Origin: an uncultured SAR116 cluster alpha proteobacterium
GTDB lineage: Bacteria > Pseudomonadota > Alphaproteobacteria > Puniceispirillales > Puniceispirillaceae
Reading direction: 5' to 3'
NCBI GenBank assembly: GCA_902632595.1
Contig: CACPDC010000003.1
Coordinates: 41,001 to 105,000 of the forward strand
DNA length: 64,000 nt
The notes under the pieces were generated by a model. It did not search any database. It had not been told where the DNA came from and saw nothing but the letters and a program-made list of their open reading frames with translations. This document shows positions 1-15,520 of this stretch, piece after piece; within the stretch, counting starts at the first letter, position 1, and every line of letters begins with the position of its first letter. The position numbers and the translations under genes are program-made.

Positions 1-761
1 CATCTTTTGGAACAGGTGTTGATCATATTGATGTTCAAGCAGCGCGGAAAAAGGGTATAACCGTAACCAATACACCTGGAGTTTTAAGTGAAGATACTGC
101 AGATGTTGCAATGGCATTAATCCTATCGGTCCCTAGGAGAATAGTTCAAGGAGACACAAAAATTCGTTCTGGTCAGTGGGACGGTTGGTCTCCGACAGGG
201 ATGCTCGGTCATCGGATAAATGGAAAACGATTGGGCATAATTGGAATGGGGTCCATCGGGCAAGCAATTGCTAGAAGAGCAAAAGCGTTTGGGATGTCCA
301 TTCATTATCATAATAGAAAAGCGGTGCATCCCTCAACAGAAGCAGATTTAGAAGCTACTTATTGGGAGAATATAGAGCAAATGCTTCCTCGCATAGATAT
401 TATTTCTATAAATTGTCCTAGTACACCAGCAACTCACCACCTTTTGAATGCTGACAGATTAAGTCTTTTACCCTCGCACTCATACTTGGTTAATACAGGC
501 AGAGGAGACGTTATAGACGAACTAGCTCTCTTAGATCTGTTGAAGGCAAATAAAATTGCAGGTGCTGGTTTGGATGTATATGAGCATGAGCCAGTTGTAA
601 CACCAGAACTAATTGGTTTGCCAAATGTTGTGTTACTTCCACATATCGGTTCAGCAACTATTGAAGGCAGACATGCGATGGGTGATAAGGTCATCATCAA
701 CATTCAAACGTTTTTAGATGGCCACACTCCACCAGACAGGGTGGTTCCTGCAATGCTCTAA
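1..761 (+). CDS. D-2-hydroxyacid dehydrogenase (glyoxylate/hydroxypyruvate reductase-like), 5' truncated by window edge
   Basis: Open frame continues upstream of the listed ATG to base 3 (SFGTGVDHIDVQAARKKGITVTNTPGVLSEDTADVAMA); NAD-binding GMGSIGQAIARRAKAFG; NTGRGDVIDE and LLPHIGSATIEGR motifs. Confidence 0.93.
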   Translation, partial: SFGTGVDHIDVQAARKKGITVTNTPGVLSEDTADVAMALILSVPRRIVQGDTKIRSGQWDGWSPTGMLGHRINGKRLGIIGMGSIGQAIARRAKAFGMSIHYHNRKAVHPSTEADLEATYWENIEQMLPRIDIISINCPSTPATHHLLNADRLSLLPSHSYLVNTGRGDVIDELALLDLLKANKIAGAGLDVYEHEPVVTPELIGLPNVVLLPHIGSATIEGRHAMGDKVIINIQTFLDGHTPPDRVVPAML

Positions 762-792
762 GTTTTGACAGAATTTTAAAGTTTAGAAAATT

Positions 793-1557
793 TTAATCAA
801 AACAAACGGTACACTTTTGGTTTTTTGAAATTTTTATAGAATTAAAGTTGCCTGAATATCCGTCAAATAAGGTGATTTTATTTACGGCAGTTTCACCCGC
901 TTTCGTAATCCACTTAATCGTTTCTAATGACTGCAAGTTGCCTATTATTCCTGTTATTGGAGAGAGAATTCCTGCTTGAGCACAATTTGACACTTGGTTC
1001 GTTTTCACATCTTCCGAAAAAAGACATCCAAAACAAGCAGACTTCTCATATCCAGGCACCCCTGCCATAAAAGTTGCCATTTGCCCATCAAATCGGACAG
1101 CTCCGCCAAAAACATGGGGGACGCCGATTCTAAAACTAGCTCTTGCAGCGGCAAATCTGGTGTCAAAATGATCTGTACAATCTACCAATAAGTCGCAACC
1201 CGCCAAAATCTCGATGAGTGAGTTTTCATTTATTGTTTGTTGTTTTATTTTTACTGAAACATCGGAATTAATGTTTTCAACAAAACGCTGAGCCTGTAAT
1301 GTTTTCGGCTGCCCAACATCTTGTTCTCGGTAAATGAATTGTCTGTTTAAGTTACTTAAATCCACGGTATCATTATCGCATATTATGAGCTCACCTATAC
1401 CGGCAGCTGCTAAATTTGCAATTACAGCCGAACCTAATCCCCCAGCGCCTAATATAACAACTTTGGAAGATAATAATAGTTGCTGACCAGCCTCATTTAT
1501 TTCGGGCATTACTAATTGGCGGGCATACCTATAAATTTGAGTTTCTGATATCAGCAT
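793..1557 (-). CDS. moeB: HesA/MoeB/ThiF family adenylyltransferase
   Basis: ILGAGGLGSAVIANLAAAGIG nucleotide-binding motif, NLNRQFIYREQDVGQPK, two Cys pairs (CFGC, CTVC). Confidence 0.9.
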   Translation of the reverse strand: MLISETQIYRYARQLVMPEINEAGQQLLLSSKVVILGAGGLGSAVIANLAAAGIGELIICDNDTVDLSNLNRQFIYREQDVGQPKTLQAQRFVENINSDVSVKIKQQTINENSLIEILAGCDLLVDCTDHFDTRFAAARASFRIGVPHVFGGAVRFDGQMATFMAGVPGYEKSACFGCLFSEDVKTNQVSNCAQAGILSPITGIIGNLQSLETIKWITKAGETAVNKITLFDGYSGNFNSIKISKNQKCTVCFD

Positions 1558-1563
1558 GTTTGC

Positions 1564-2022
1564 TTATGCCTTCCAACCTGTAGACCCAAATCCCTTTGAA
1601 CCTCTTTTGGTATCGTCAAGTGTTAATACCACATCAAGTTTGGCTTTTGAAATGGGTGCAATTATTATTTGTGCAATTCTTGATCCGCGCTCAATCACAA
1701 ACTCATCGTTACTCATGTTTATTAAAATTACTTTAACTTCGCCTCTATAATCGCTGTCAATAGTGCCTGGTGCATTTAGGACAGTAATACCATGTTTATA
1801 CGCGAGTCCAGAACGCGGTCTAATTTGAGCTTCCATGTCAGATGGGATACTTATTTTTAATCCAGTGGGTATTAAAATGCGTTCTAAAGGACCTATTTTC
1901 AGAGGCTCAGTTACTGCTGCATATAAATCCATACCTGCTGAACCTGCTGTCTGATAGTTAGGAATAGGTAAATTGTTTGCGTGTTTTAGAATTTCAACTT
2001 TTATATTTATAAGTGAGTTCAT
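1564..2022 (-). CDS. dut: dUTP diphosphatase
   Basis: Motifs [53 protein letters not shown]; likely start ATG at 2022 overlaps the coaBC stop (ATGA) with an AGAGG SD; listed ORF is longer. Confidence 0.95.
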   Translation of the reverse strand: MNSLINIKVEILKHANNLPIPNYQTAGSAGMDLYAAVTEPLKIGPLERILIPTGLKISIPSDMEAQIRPRSGLAYKHGITVLNAPGTIDSDYRGEVKVILINMSNDEFVIERGSRIAQIIIAPISKAKLDVVLTLDDTKRGSKGFGSTGWKA

Positions 2023-3515
2023 GTAACCTCTTTTTGCTGAAAACAGGAAAAATATTCGCAAATCTTGCTAGTTAGTTTGTTAGCAATTGAAATTTTACTT
2101 TTGGCTTCCCAATATAGAGATTCTTTATCTGAGATGAAAAAGATTTCATTACTATCAGAATTGAAGACTGAGGCGCTAGATTGAAAAATTGGATTTGCTA
2201 AAATCCAATCAGCATTTTTTATTTTTCTCTTATTTTTTGCATTAGTTTCCAGATTGTCCGTTTCTGCAGCAAACCCTATCACTAGTTTTGGTCTGGATGG
2301 GTGATGTCCAATAAAAGATAGAATGTCCGGTGTTTTTGTGAGACTAATTTTAGGATTTGTTTCTGGTGTTTTTTTTATCTTTTTATTTGCTACTTTGATT
2401 GGTTTCCAATCAGAAACAGCAGCAGCGCAAATCACACAATCTGCGTTTATCTCTTTTTCACATGCCTCCTTCATCTGATCAGCTGTTTCAACTTGAATAA
2501 GCCGAACCCCACCCGGTGTTTCTAAATTGACTGGCCCCGAGATAAGGCAAACTGACGCTCCCGCCGCAGCGCAACTAGCTGCTATTGCATATCCTTGTTT
2601 TCCAGATGAGCGATTCCCAACAAAGCGAACCGGGTCAATCGGTTCAAAAGTTGGTCCCGCAGTTATTAGAATTTGGATACCGTCCAATAATTTTAGATGC
2701 TCTAAATTATTATTGTTGACTTTTTTATTTACTTTTTTTTGAAGCGCCATTTGTATTTCTGAAATAATATATCCCGTTTCCGCAAATCTTCCAGAACCAA
2801 TCTCTCCGCAAGCAGTATTTCCGTCATCAGGACCCAGAAATCTAAAGCCTCTACTTAGGAGGGTAGCGCAATTGTCCTTTGTTGCAATGTTTGACCACAT
2901 CTGAGGGTTCATTGCAGGGGCTATATAGATTGGAGCATTTGTAACAAGACAAATGGTGCTCGCTAGGTCATCGGCCAAACCATTCGCTAACTTACCTATA
3001 AAATTGGCCGTTGCTGGAGCAACTAAAATTAAATCCGCTTTACGAGCAAGTTGGATATGACCCATTTCCTGTTCTTCCGTAAAATCAAACATCTCTGAAT
3101 AGACTTTATTGCCAGAGAGAGCAGTTACAGATAAGGGGGTTATAAATTTTTTAGCCGACTCGGTCATTACAGAAGTAATTGAGAAGTCAAAGTCTTTTAA
3201 TCTTCGAATAAGCTCAAGAGCTTTATATGCCGCAATACCGCCAGTTATAATAAGCAATATTTCTAAATTTTGATTCTCATTTTTGAAACTGATTTTCAAG
3301 TTATGTGGGTCAAGATTAAATCCAAATTGGGGAGCTATTTTAGACAATTTCCTAGCTTGAATTAAAGGTAGGTGTTTTCGTGTTCGATAGTTGCTAAGAG
3401 CGCTCGGGCCAACACCAAGTAACTTTTGAAGTTTTTCAGCACCCCCAAAAACATCAATCAAAAAGTCTAGTGTATCATGATAATCCATTTTTTCACACTT
3501 TAGTGAATAATTCAC
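2019..3515 (-). CDS. coaBC: Bifunctional phosphopantothenoylcysteine decarboxylase/phosphopantothenate-cysteine ligase with N-terminal HTH-like extension
   Basis: [67 protein letters not shown]-terminal ~75 aa resembles a Cro/YdaS-type HTH. Confidence 0.95.
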   Translation of the reverse strand: MNYSLKCEKMDYHDTLDFLIDVFGGAEKLQKLLGVGPSALSNYRTRKHLPLIQARKLSKIAPQFGFNLDPHNLKISFKNENQNLEILLIITGGIAAYKALELIRRLKDFDFSITSVMTESAKKFITPLSVTALSGNKVYSEMFDFTEEQEMGHIQLARKADLILVAPATANFIGKLANGLADDLASTICLVTNAPIYIAPAMNPQMWSNIATKDNCATLLSRGFRFLGPDDGNTACGEIGSGRFAETGYIISEIQMALQKKVNKKVNNNNLEHLKLLDGIQILITAGPTFEPIDPVRFVGNRSSGKQGYAIAASCAAAGASVCLISGPVNLETPGGVRLIQVETADQMKEACEKEINADCVICAAAVSDWKPIKVANKKIKKTPETNPKISLTKTPDILSFIGHHPSRPKLVIGFAAETDNLETNAKNKRKIKNADWILANPIFQSSASVFNSDSNEIFFISDKESLYWEAKSKISIANKLTSKICEYFSCFQQKEVT

Positions 3516-3525
3516 ATGATTGATT

Positions 3526-5046
3526 TTACCTGTAAAAATTTATAAATGCAATGGTTGCTGAGACTCCAGCAATAAACCACCCCATGTAAGATAGGAAAAC
3601 AAATTTTTTAGAGTTATTTTTTTCTGTGTCTTTTTCGTTTGCGTTGCGTTCATACTTCTCAATAATATTAGGCAAAACGCTAAATAAGCGTTCTAAATCT
3701 GAAAAGATGTGTTTTATTCTAAATGCGAATCCTGTTTGAGATTGAACCCAGTCAGAAGCAAGAGGCTTGGCTAAATGCCACATATTAGCTTTTGGATTTA
3801 GACTTCTTGCAACTCCTTCAGCCATTACCATCGTCTTCTGTAGTAAATTAAATTGAGGTTGGACAAAAATATCGAATCTAGCAGAGATTTGTAATATTTG
3901 ACCAAGGGCTTCGCTTAGCTCTATTTCACCAATGGGTTTGTCCATTATAGGATCAACAAGCGCCCTTAAACTTTGTGAAAATAATGCTAAAGAGACAGTT
4001 TCAGGCAACATGCCAGCATCATAGTGTAGCTTCGCTACTTGGTCATAGTCCCGTTCTAGCAGGGATATAAGAAGACTACCTAGGAAAAATTTATCTTCCG
4101 ATTTAAGACTACCCATGATGCCAAAATCGATTGGTACAAGCATTCCATCAGAGGTCACAAATATATTTCCAGGATGCATATCTGCATGAAAGTACCCATC
4201 TCTAAATACCTGGTTAAAAAAACTTGTTGCAGCCTTATTAGTTATATCATCAATTTTGTGACCCGCGGCGATGAGGCCATCTACATCATCAATTCGAAGC
4301 CCGGAGATCCATTCAGACACAAGAATATTTTCACTTGTGAGACTGTTTTCAATCCACGGTACCCTTATTCCTGAATCAGCTAGCAAATTATCACGTAATT
4401 TTCCTCCGGCAGCTGCTTCCATTCGCATGTCAAGTTCAAGTTCAGATAATTGCTTAAACTGTTCCACCGCTATTACAAGCCGCAATCGTTTCAGTTTTGG
4501 TGCAATAAACTCCATTATTTTGGCAAGCGCACCAAATAGTGCTATATCTGTAGCCATACGTTTATGAATGTTGGGCCGAAGTATTTTGACGGCAACGTTC
4601 CGTCCATCAATAAGCTGCGCTTTATGCACCTGGGCAACAGAGGCTGCAGCAACGGGATCTTCATCGAAATGGGCAAAAATTTCTCCCAGCTTTTTACCCG
4701 TCTCTCTTTCAATTGTCTCTTTTACTCTTTGATAGGAAAAAGCTGGGAGACTGTCTTGAAGTAAGACAAGTCCGCGCGCGATATCTGGTCCAAGTAAATC
4801 TGCTCGTGTGGAGAGAGCTTGTCCAAATTTAATGAAAACTGGCCCTAATTTCTGCAGAGCAATACAAAGCGTTTCGCCAGCGTTTTTCCTACTATTTCTT
4901 CCTGCAATAAGAAAATCTACGAAGCTAAAAAACCCTTTCTGCCAACTGGGAAGTGGCGCCAATCTGCTAACATGACCGAGGACACCGGCTCGTCCCAGCA
5001 CAAATCCAATATAGGGTATTCTCAACATCGCAATTATGAACGGCAT
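3526..5046 (-). CDS. ubiB: UbiB/ABC1/AarF family atypical kinase for ubiquinone biosynthesis
   Basis: LGPVFIKFGQALSTRADLLGPDIA (KxGQ), VASVAQVHKAQL, FHADMHPGNIFV, PIDFGIMG; C-terminal TM helix. Confidence 0.95.
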   Translation of the reverse strand: MPFIIAMLRIPYIGFVLGRAGVLGHVSRLAPLPSWQKGFFSFVDFLIAGRNSRKNAGETLCIALQKLGPVFIKFGQALSTRADLLGPDIARGLVLLQDSLPAFSYQRVKETIERETGKKLGEIFAHFDEDPVAAASVAQVHKAQLIDGRNVAVKILRPNIHKRMATDIALFGALAKIMEFIAPKLKRLRLVIAVEQFKQLSELELDMRMEAAAGGKLRDNLLADSGIRVPWIENSLTSENILVSEWISGLRIDDVDGLIAAGHKIDDITNKAATSFFNQVFRDGYFHADMHPGNIFVTSDGMLVPIDFGIMGSLKSEDKFFLGSLLISLLERDYDQVAKLHYDAGMLPETVSLALFSQSLRALVDPIMDKPIGEIELSEALGQILQISARFDIFVQPQFNLLQKTMVMAEGVARSLNPKANMWHLAKPLASDWVQSQTGFAFRIKHIFSDLERLFSVLPNIIEKYERNANEKDTEKNNSKKFVFLSYMGWFIAGVSATIAFINFYR

Positions 5047-5783
5047 TAATCTAACTTCCAGCCAGAGTGAATTGTTGCAATTCCTCCAGAAAGGCTCCTT
5101 ACTTTAATTTGTACCAAACCTGCATCCGCCATCATTGTACAAAGTTCAGATTGAGAAGGAAATTTTCGGATAGACTCAACTAGATAAATATAAGAGTGCA
5201 TATCTCCAGCAACTAATTGACCAACTTTTGGGAGTATATTAAATGACCACATATCATATAGACTGGATAGTAAGGGGTTTTTTACATGCGAAAACTCAAG
5301 GCAGCAAAATCTACCCCCAGGTTTCAAAATACGAACTATCTGCTTTAAAGCCAGCTCTCTATCTGGCACATTTCTGAGTCCAAACGCTATAGTTGCTCTA
5401 TCAACGCTATTATCTTTAAGTGGAATTGATTGAGCATCTCCTATTACCCAAGCGAGTTTGGACCGAAATTTATTTATCTCTCTTCGTCTTTGACCTTCAG
5501 CCATCATTTTTTCATTTATATCTATTACGTGGGCAAATTGACCTCCTCGCTGTAAAAATCGCACCGCTATGTCACCTGTTCCGCCGGCCAAATCTGCTAG
5601 TGTTTGATTTGGGCGTGGCGCCATCCAGTCTAGCAAAGTCTCTTTCCACAAACGATGTACACCAAGGCTAATCAGGTCATTCATAATATCATATGAAGAT
5701 GCTACCGAATCGAATACGTCGTTTACTAAACCTTGCTTTTGTTCCATTTCTACCTCTCGGTAGCCAAAGTCAATTTTTTTCAT
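5046..5783 (-). CDS. ubiE: Ubiquinone/menaquinone biosynthesis C-methyltransferase
   Basis: VFDSVASSYDIMNDLISLGVHRLWK, DLAGGTGDIA, IAFGLRNVPDR, SLSGGIATIHSGWK. Confidence 0.96.
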   Translation of the reverse strand: MKKIDFGYREVEMEQKQGLVNDVFDSVASSYDIMNDLISLGVHRLWKETLLDWMAPRPNQTLADLAGGTGDIAVRFLQRGGQFAHVIDINEKMMAEGQRRREINKFRSKLAWVIGDAQSIPLKDNSVDRATIAFGLRNVPDRELALKQIVRILKPGGRFCCLEFSHVKNPLLSSLYDMWSFNILPKVGQLVAGDMHSYIYLVESIRKFPSQSELCTMMADAGLVQIKVRSLSGGIATIHSGWKLD

Positions 5784-5949
5784 TATCTAAAAATTTCGTT
5801 GTACTTCTTGAACCTGCACTCATTTATTGAGTTTCCTATTAACAATACTATATTTTGTTATGATATAGGTCGAAATCATAATTTCCAAAATTCACTTAAT
5901 TTGTTTGTGATGTTGTTATAACAGGATAACGTAAAAAGAGTAAATGTAA

Positions 5950-6771
5950 TTGCCAGAGTTACCAGAAGTAGAGACAGTTAAACGTGGAATTACGCCCATA
6001 ACTACGGGGAAAAAAATCACAAGCATCTTTGTAGGAAAAAAAGATTTGCGTTGGCCTATACCAAAATCAATTAAAAAAGATTTGAGAGGGTTGACCTGCA
6101 AAGAGCCAAAAAGACGCGGCAAATATATTCTGATTCCGCTGTCCAATAAACAAATTTTGCTTTCACATCTCGGTATGTCAGGGTCCTTTCGGATCTATTC
6201 AAATCGCCCAAAATTCCAAAAACATGATCATTTTGCGTTAGGATTTGAAAGTGACGAATGGCTAGTTTTCGGCGACCCAAGAAGATTTGGCTACATTGAC
6301 GTATTTAGTGAGGAGTATGTAACATCACATAGATTTTTGAAAAACCTTGGAGTTGAGCCTCTTAGTAATGACTTTAATTCTGATTATCTAATGGCAAGGA
6401 CAGCAGGTAAAAACTGCACAATTAAATCCTTTCTTCTAGACCAGACAAAAATAGCCGGCATTGGTAATATTTACGCATCAGAAGCACTGTTCGATGCAAA
6501 AATCTCGCCAAAACGTCAAGCAAAGACGATTAAAGGAAAAAGGGCGAAAAGGCTTGTAACTTCTATTAAAACAATTTTACTTCAAGCGATTGAGGCTGGA
6601 GGAACCAGTCTTCGCAATCATATTCAACCAAGGGGAGAATTAGGTTATTTTGTTCAATCACTAAAGATTTATGGAAGGTCTGGTAATCCATGCTTTAATT
6701 GTGGCTCTGTAGTCAAGGAGTTTAAACAAACAGGTCGAACTACGTTTTATTGTAGCTTGTGTCAACGTTGA
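5950..6771 (+). CDS. mutM: Formamidopyrimidine-DNA glycosylase (TTG start)
   Basis: PELPEVETVKRGI N-terminus, GIGNIYASEALF, C-terminal zinc finger CFNCG...CSLCQR; first codon is TTG. Confidence 0.96.
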   Translation: MPELPEVETVKRGITPITTGKKITSIFVGKKDLRWPIPKSIKKDLRGLTCKEPKRRGKYILIPLSNKQILLSHLGMSGSFRIYSNRPKFQKHDHFALGFESDEWLVFGDPRRFGYIDVFSEEYVTSHRFLKNLGVEPLSNDFNSDYLMARTAGKNCTIKSFLLDQTKIAGIGNIYASEALFDAKISPKRQAKTIKGKRAKRLVTSIKTILLQAIEAGGTSLRNHIQPRGELGYFVQSLKIYGRSGNPCFNCGSVVKEFKQTGRTTFYCSLCQR

Positions 6772-6810
6772 TTCCTGTTACAATTATCATTACCGGCTAG
6801 GACTTATGGG

Positions 6811-7212
6811 ATGTTTAATTTGAAATATTTAATGGTGTTACCTAAAAATCGAATTGTTATGATAATAGCAATTTTGTTTGCAACAATTTACGTTTCAAAA
6901 AGCGTGTTTTGTGAAGAAAAAAAAAGTATAATTTTTATCGATGACATACCGCTGATAGATACGATGAGCGTTGAACCCGAACTTAGTTTTAGTTTTGATT
7001 CTCCATCTGGTCGCATAATGATTTTAATTGGTACTTCCCATGATAACGAAGATTTAATCAAGCAATTTTACCGTCAAGTGATGCCAACACTTGGTTGGGA
7101 ATTGGTGGGGGATCAATACCAAAAGGGGGAAGAGAAATTTCAAATAATATCCTCTCAAAAACAGGACGGTTTAATTTGGCGCTTAACTATATCGCCTTTA
7201 AACGCTGAGTGA
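6811..7212 (+). CDS. Hypothetical protein with N-terminal signal peptide/TM segment
   Basis: Complete ORF with hydrophobic N-terminus; family not recognised. Confidence 0.75.
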   Translation: MFNLKYLMVLPKNRIVMIIAILFATIYVSKSVFCEEKKSIIFIDDIPLIDTMSVEPELSFSFDSPSGRIMILIGTSHDNEDLIKQFYRQVMPTLGWELVGDQYQKGEEKFQIISSQKQDGLIWRLTISPLNAE

Positions 7213-7308
7213 ACCCAGTAAATTCATCTTAAAAAGGTATTTATAGCTTGACTTGTCTACTGGTTCAGTCATATACAACCCCAAATTTAAAAACGTGGAT
7301 GGTAATAG

Positions 7309-7584
7309 ATGGCGAACCATAAGTCAGCAAAAAAAAGAATACGTAGAAATTTAGCGAGAGCAGAAATCAACAAATCTAGAATAAGCCGTATTCGTACCTT
7401 TATAAAGAAAGTTGAGTCTGCTATTGGGTCAGGTGATGCTGAGAAAGCTACAAACGCTTTAAAACAGGCCCAACCAGAAATCATGCGAGGTGTTAGTAAA
7501 GGTGTTTTGCATAAGAATACAGCTTCAAGAAAGATATCACGACTCGCAGCTAGCGTTAAAAATATTTCGTTGAAAGCTAGTTAA
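7309..7584 (+). CDS. rpsT: 30S ribosomal protein S20
   Basis: [53 protein letters not shown]. Confidence 0.98.
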   Translation: MANHKSAKKRIRRNLARAEINKSRISRIRTFIKKVESAIGSGDAEKATNALKQAQPEIMRGVSKGVLHKNTASRKISRLAASVKNISLKAS

Positions 7585-7626
7585 AATAGAGTGTAAATAG
7601 GAAAAAATTTTTTTTCTTTTGATATA

Positions 7627-7651
7627 AGAGGGTTCTGGCCCTCTTTTTTTT
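7627..7651 (+). terminator. Rho-independent terminator after rpsT
   Basis: AGAGGG-TTCTGG-CCCTCT stem followed by T-tract. Confidence 0.9.
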
Positions 7652-7844
7652 GCCTAAGGTATTTCATGTTTAAACTGATTCGTTTTTGTAACAGCTTGAA
7701 TCTTTTAAATAACTAATTTTTTTCCATAAAGCAGCCAAACAGATGTCAAGAGCTTAATTGTTATTTAAATATATTTATTTACCTTTTTGCTTTAGATTCT
7801 AGCTTGATCAAAAGTTTGATAAACGGGTATCCTACTTCGGTATT

Positions 7845-9368
7845 GTGGTCAGAATAGTTACATCACCAAAATTTCATATATCTTGTCAGGAACACCTTTT
7901 GGAAAAAGATTTTTATAAAAAAGAAGAAATAAATTCTACTGACAAGGGAAATAAAACCCTAGTTGAAAATCTGAAAAATAGTGATTCGAACAAAATTGAA
8001 TCTGACAAGCCAAATGTTGTCTGGAAAGTTTTAAGTGAACAGATACGAAAAGATATCGGTGAAACGGCTTGGCGGAATTGGATTAAACCTCTTGAATTTG
8101 AATGTTTGGACGAAGAAATAATTTACTTGAAATCATCAAGTAAATTGGTTCGAGACAGAGTGAAATCACACTATTCAGACAAATTAAGAATTGTTGCCAA
8201 AAGTTTATCATTGCCAGTGTCTGATTTTGATATAAATTGGACCGAATCTTCAGTATTAATGAATTTGCACGAAGCACCTTCCAGCAAAGCACCGCGAATA
8301 ACAGAAATGAAGGAAACGACGTCTAACAATAATGCTATATCCTCTACACACGGTTTGGATCCCCGGTTTACATTTTCAAATTTCTTTGTTGGCAAGCCAA
8401 ACGAGTTGGCGTTTGCTGCAGCGAGACGTGTCGTTGAGAGTGCTACGGCAGCTTTTAACCCCTTGTTTCTATATAGCGGTGTTGGTTTGGGTAAAACACA
8501 TCTAATGCATGCAATAGCTTGGGAGATCAATGCGCGTCAGCCAAATCGCAAAGTGATGTATCTTTCGGCTGAAAAATTTATGTATCGTTTCATCCAGGCC
8601 TTAAGACATCAGGACACTATGACTTTTAAAGAACAATTTCGTTCGGTTGATGTGTTAATGATAGACGATGTGCAATTTATTTCTGGAAAAGAATCAACTC
8701 AAGAAGAGTTTTTTCACACATTCAACGCATTGGTAGATGAAGGAAAACAGGTTGTTTTGTCCGCTGATAAATCACCAACTGATTTATCGGGTATGGAAGA
8801 ACGTCTTAGAAGTCGCCTAGGATGGGGGATGGTTGCTGACATTCATGCTACAACCTATGAGTTGAGGCTTGGAATTCTCATTTCTAAAAGAGACTCGGTT
8901 GCCGTAAGTGTGCCTGATACAGTCCTTGAATTTTTAGCTCGTAAAATTACCAGTAATATACGGGAGTTAGAGGGTGCATTTAATAGGATTGTAGCTCATG
9001 CAAGCCTTGTTGGCAGAACTATTACTGTTGAAATGGCGCGTGAAACTTTGTCCGATCTCATAAGAGCTTCTAGTCGTCGTGTTACAATTGATGATATACA
9101 GAAACAGGTCTCGAAACATTTCTCCATAAGAACATCGGATATGTTTTCAGCAAGGCGCGCAAGGTCTATTGCAAGACCGCGCCAAATAGCAATGTATCTT
9201 GCGAAAAACTTAACAACATCATCTTATCCCGAAATCGGTAGAAAGTTTGGTGGGAGAGACCATACAACTATCATGCATGCTGTAAAAAAGGTAGAAGAGT
9301 TGCTCATCAATGATAGCGAAATGTGCGACGATGTAGAATTGCTACGCTCGTTATTATCTGATAATTAA
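7845..9368 (+). CDS. dnaA: Chromosomal replication initiator protein DnaA (GTG start in track; exact start uncertain)
   Basis: GVGLGKTHLMHAI Walker A, VLMIDDVQFI Walker B, C-terminal GRDHTTIMHAVKKVEEL. Confidence 0.97.
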   Translation: MVRIVTSPKFHISCQEHLLEKDFYKKEEINSTDKGNKTLVENLKNSDSNKIESDKPNVVWKVLSEQIRKDIGETAWRNWIKPLEFECLDEEIIYLKSSSKLVRDRVKSHYSDKLRIVAKSLSLPVSDFDINWTESSVLMNLHEAPSSKAPRITEMKETTSNNNAISSTHGLDPRFTFSNFFVGKPNELAFAAARRVVESATAAFNPLFLYSGVGLGKTHLMHAIAWEINARQPNRKVMYLSAEKFMYRFIQALRHQDTMTFKEQFRSVDVLMIDDVQFISGKESTQEEFFHTFNALVDEGKQVVLSADKSPTDLSGMEERLRSRLGWGMVADIHATTYELRLGILISKRDSVAVSVPDTVLEFLARKITSNIRELEGAFNRIVAHASLVGRTITVEMARETLSDLIRASSRRVTIDDIQKQVSKHFSIRTSDMFSARRARSIARPRQIAMYLAKNLTTSSYPEIGRKFGGRDHTTIMHAVKKVEELLINDSEMCDDVELLRSLLSDN

Positions 9369-9481
9369 ATTGATACTAAAGATCTTTCATTTAGCGACAT
9401 CTTGTTGCTTAAGGGGATTGGCATACAACATTTTGTATGTCAAAATAGTATAAATCACCTGATCTTATGGTGGAGGTAGAA

Positions 9482-10585
9482 ATGAAATTAGCTATTGATC
9501 GCATGAATTTATTGCGCCCGCTTAGCCATATCAATTCTGTGGTTGAGCGACGAAATACTATACCTATTTTATCAAACGTTGTCTTGAAAGCAGGGTCTCA
9601 AAAATTGTCACTTACAGCAACTGATATGGATATGGATATTGTCACCACTACTACATGTTCGATATCAAACGAGGGAGCAACAACAATTCCAGCTCACTTA
9701 TTATTTGAAATTGTAAAAAAGTTGCCAGAGGGTTCTGAAGTTCAAATTCAAGTGGCTGATGGTCATGCCCAAATTAGCTCTGGGAGGTCAAACTTTAAAT
9801 TGCCAACATTACCTATCGAAGATTTTCCAGCTATAAACAGCTCAGATATGCGAGTTAAATTCTCGATTGCTCCACCAGATTTAAGAAATCTTGTTGATAC
9901 TACAAAGTTTGCAGTGTCTATGGAGGAAACCAGGTATTATTTAAATGGCATTTATATGCATATTTCAGATACGACTAATTTAACAGCCGTAGCAACAGAC
10001 GGTCACAGACTTGCATTATCACAGATGAAAGCCCCCTCTGGTTCAGAGAGCATGCCTTCTGTTATTTTACCTCGTAAGGCAGTTCTGGAACTTCGAAAAC
10101 TATTGGATGATGAGTCGCAAGAAATAGACATGCGATTATCAGAGAGTCGAGCTGAATTTAGTGTTGGAGATATAAGGCTCACCACAAAATTGATTGATGG
10201 GTCTTTTCCAGATTACAAACGCGTAATTCCAACTGGAAATGACAAAATAATTTCAATTAACGTAGACTTACTAAGTGCTGCTGTGGATAGAGTATCAACT
10301 ATAGCCTCAGACAAGTCGCGTGCCATTAAACTCAACATAGGTTCTGGTCAATTGGTGTTATCAGCAACTAATCCAGATGCATCAAGCGCAACTGAAACGC
10401 TTGAGATTGAATATGAGGGAGAGACAATAGACATTGGTTTTAACGCCAGATATCTTATGGATATTTTAACTCAAATAAAAGGTGAGGTCATAGCGATAGA
10501 ACTTGCAGATTCTGGCTCTCCAAGCCTGCTTCGTGACCCTGAAGATGATGCAAACATTTTTGTGTTGATGCCAATGAGAGTTTAG
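9482..10585 (+). CDS. dnaN: DNA polymerase III beta sliding clamp
   Basis: MKLAIDRMNLLRPLSHINSVVERRNTIPILSNV; C-terminal VLMPMRV; GGAGG SD upstream favours ATG 9482 over the listed ATG 9467. Confidence 0.97.
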   Translation: MKLAIDRMNLLRPLSHINSVVERRNTIPILSNVVLKAGSQKLSLTATDMDMDIVTTTTCSISNEGATTIPAHLLFEIVKKLPEGSEVQIQVADGHAQISSGRSNFKLPTLPIEDFPAINSSDMRVKFSIAPPDLRNLVDTTKFAVSMEETRYYLNGIYMHISDTTNLTAVATDGHRLALSQMKAPSGSESMPSVILPRKAVLELRKLLDDESQEIDMRLSESRAEFSVGDIRLTTKLIDGSFPDYKRVIPTGNDKIISINVDLLSAAVDRVSTIASDKSRAIKLNIGSGQLVLSATNPDASSATETLEIEYEGETIDIGFNARYLMDILTQIKGEVIAIELADSGSPSLLRDPEDDANIFVLMPMRV

Positions 10586-10596
10586 TAATTAGTTTT

Positions 10597-15516
<4,920 letters not shown>

Positions 15517-15520
<4 letters not shown>

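Noticed and set aside
123-703. Antisense ORFs in the track (for example 123..329 -, 434..703 -, 33695..34261 -, 60125..60634 -)
   Set aside because: They lie opposite well-supported conserved genes and show no recognisable protein motifs; treated as shadow ORFs.
7585-9466. Possible oriC around dnaA
   Set aside because: No convincing TTATNCACA-type DnaA boxes were seen in the dnaA flanks; many alphaproteobacterial origins lie away from dnaA.
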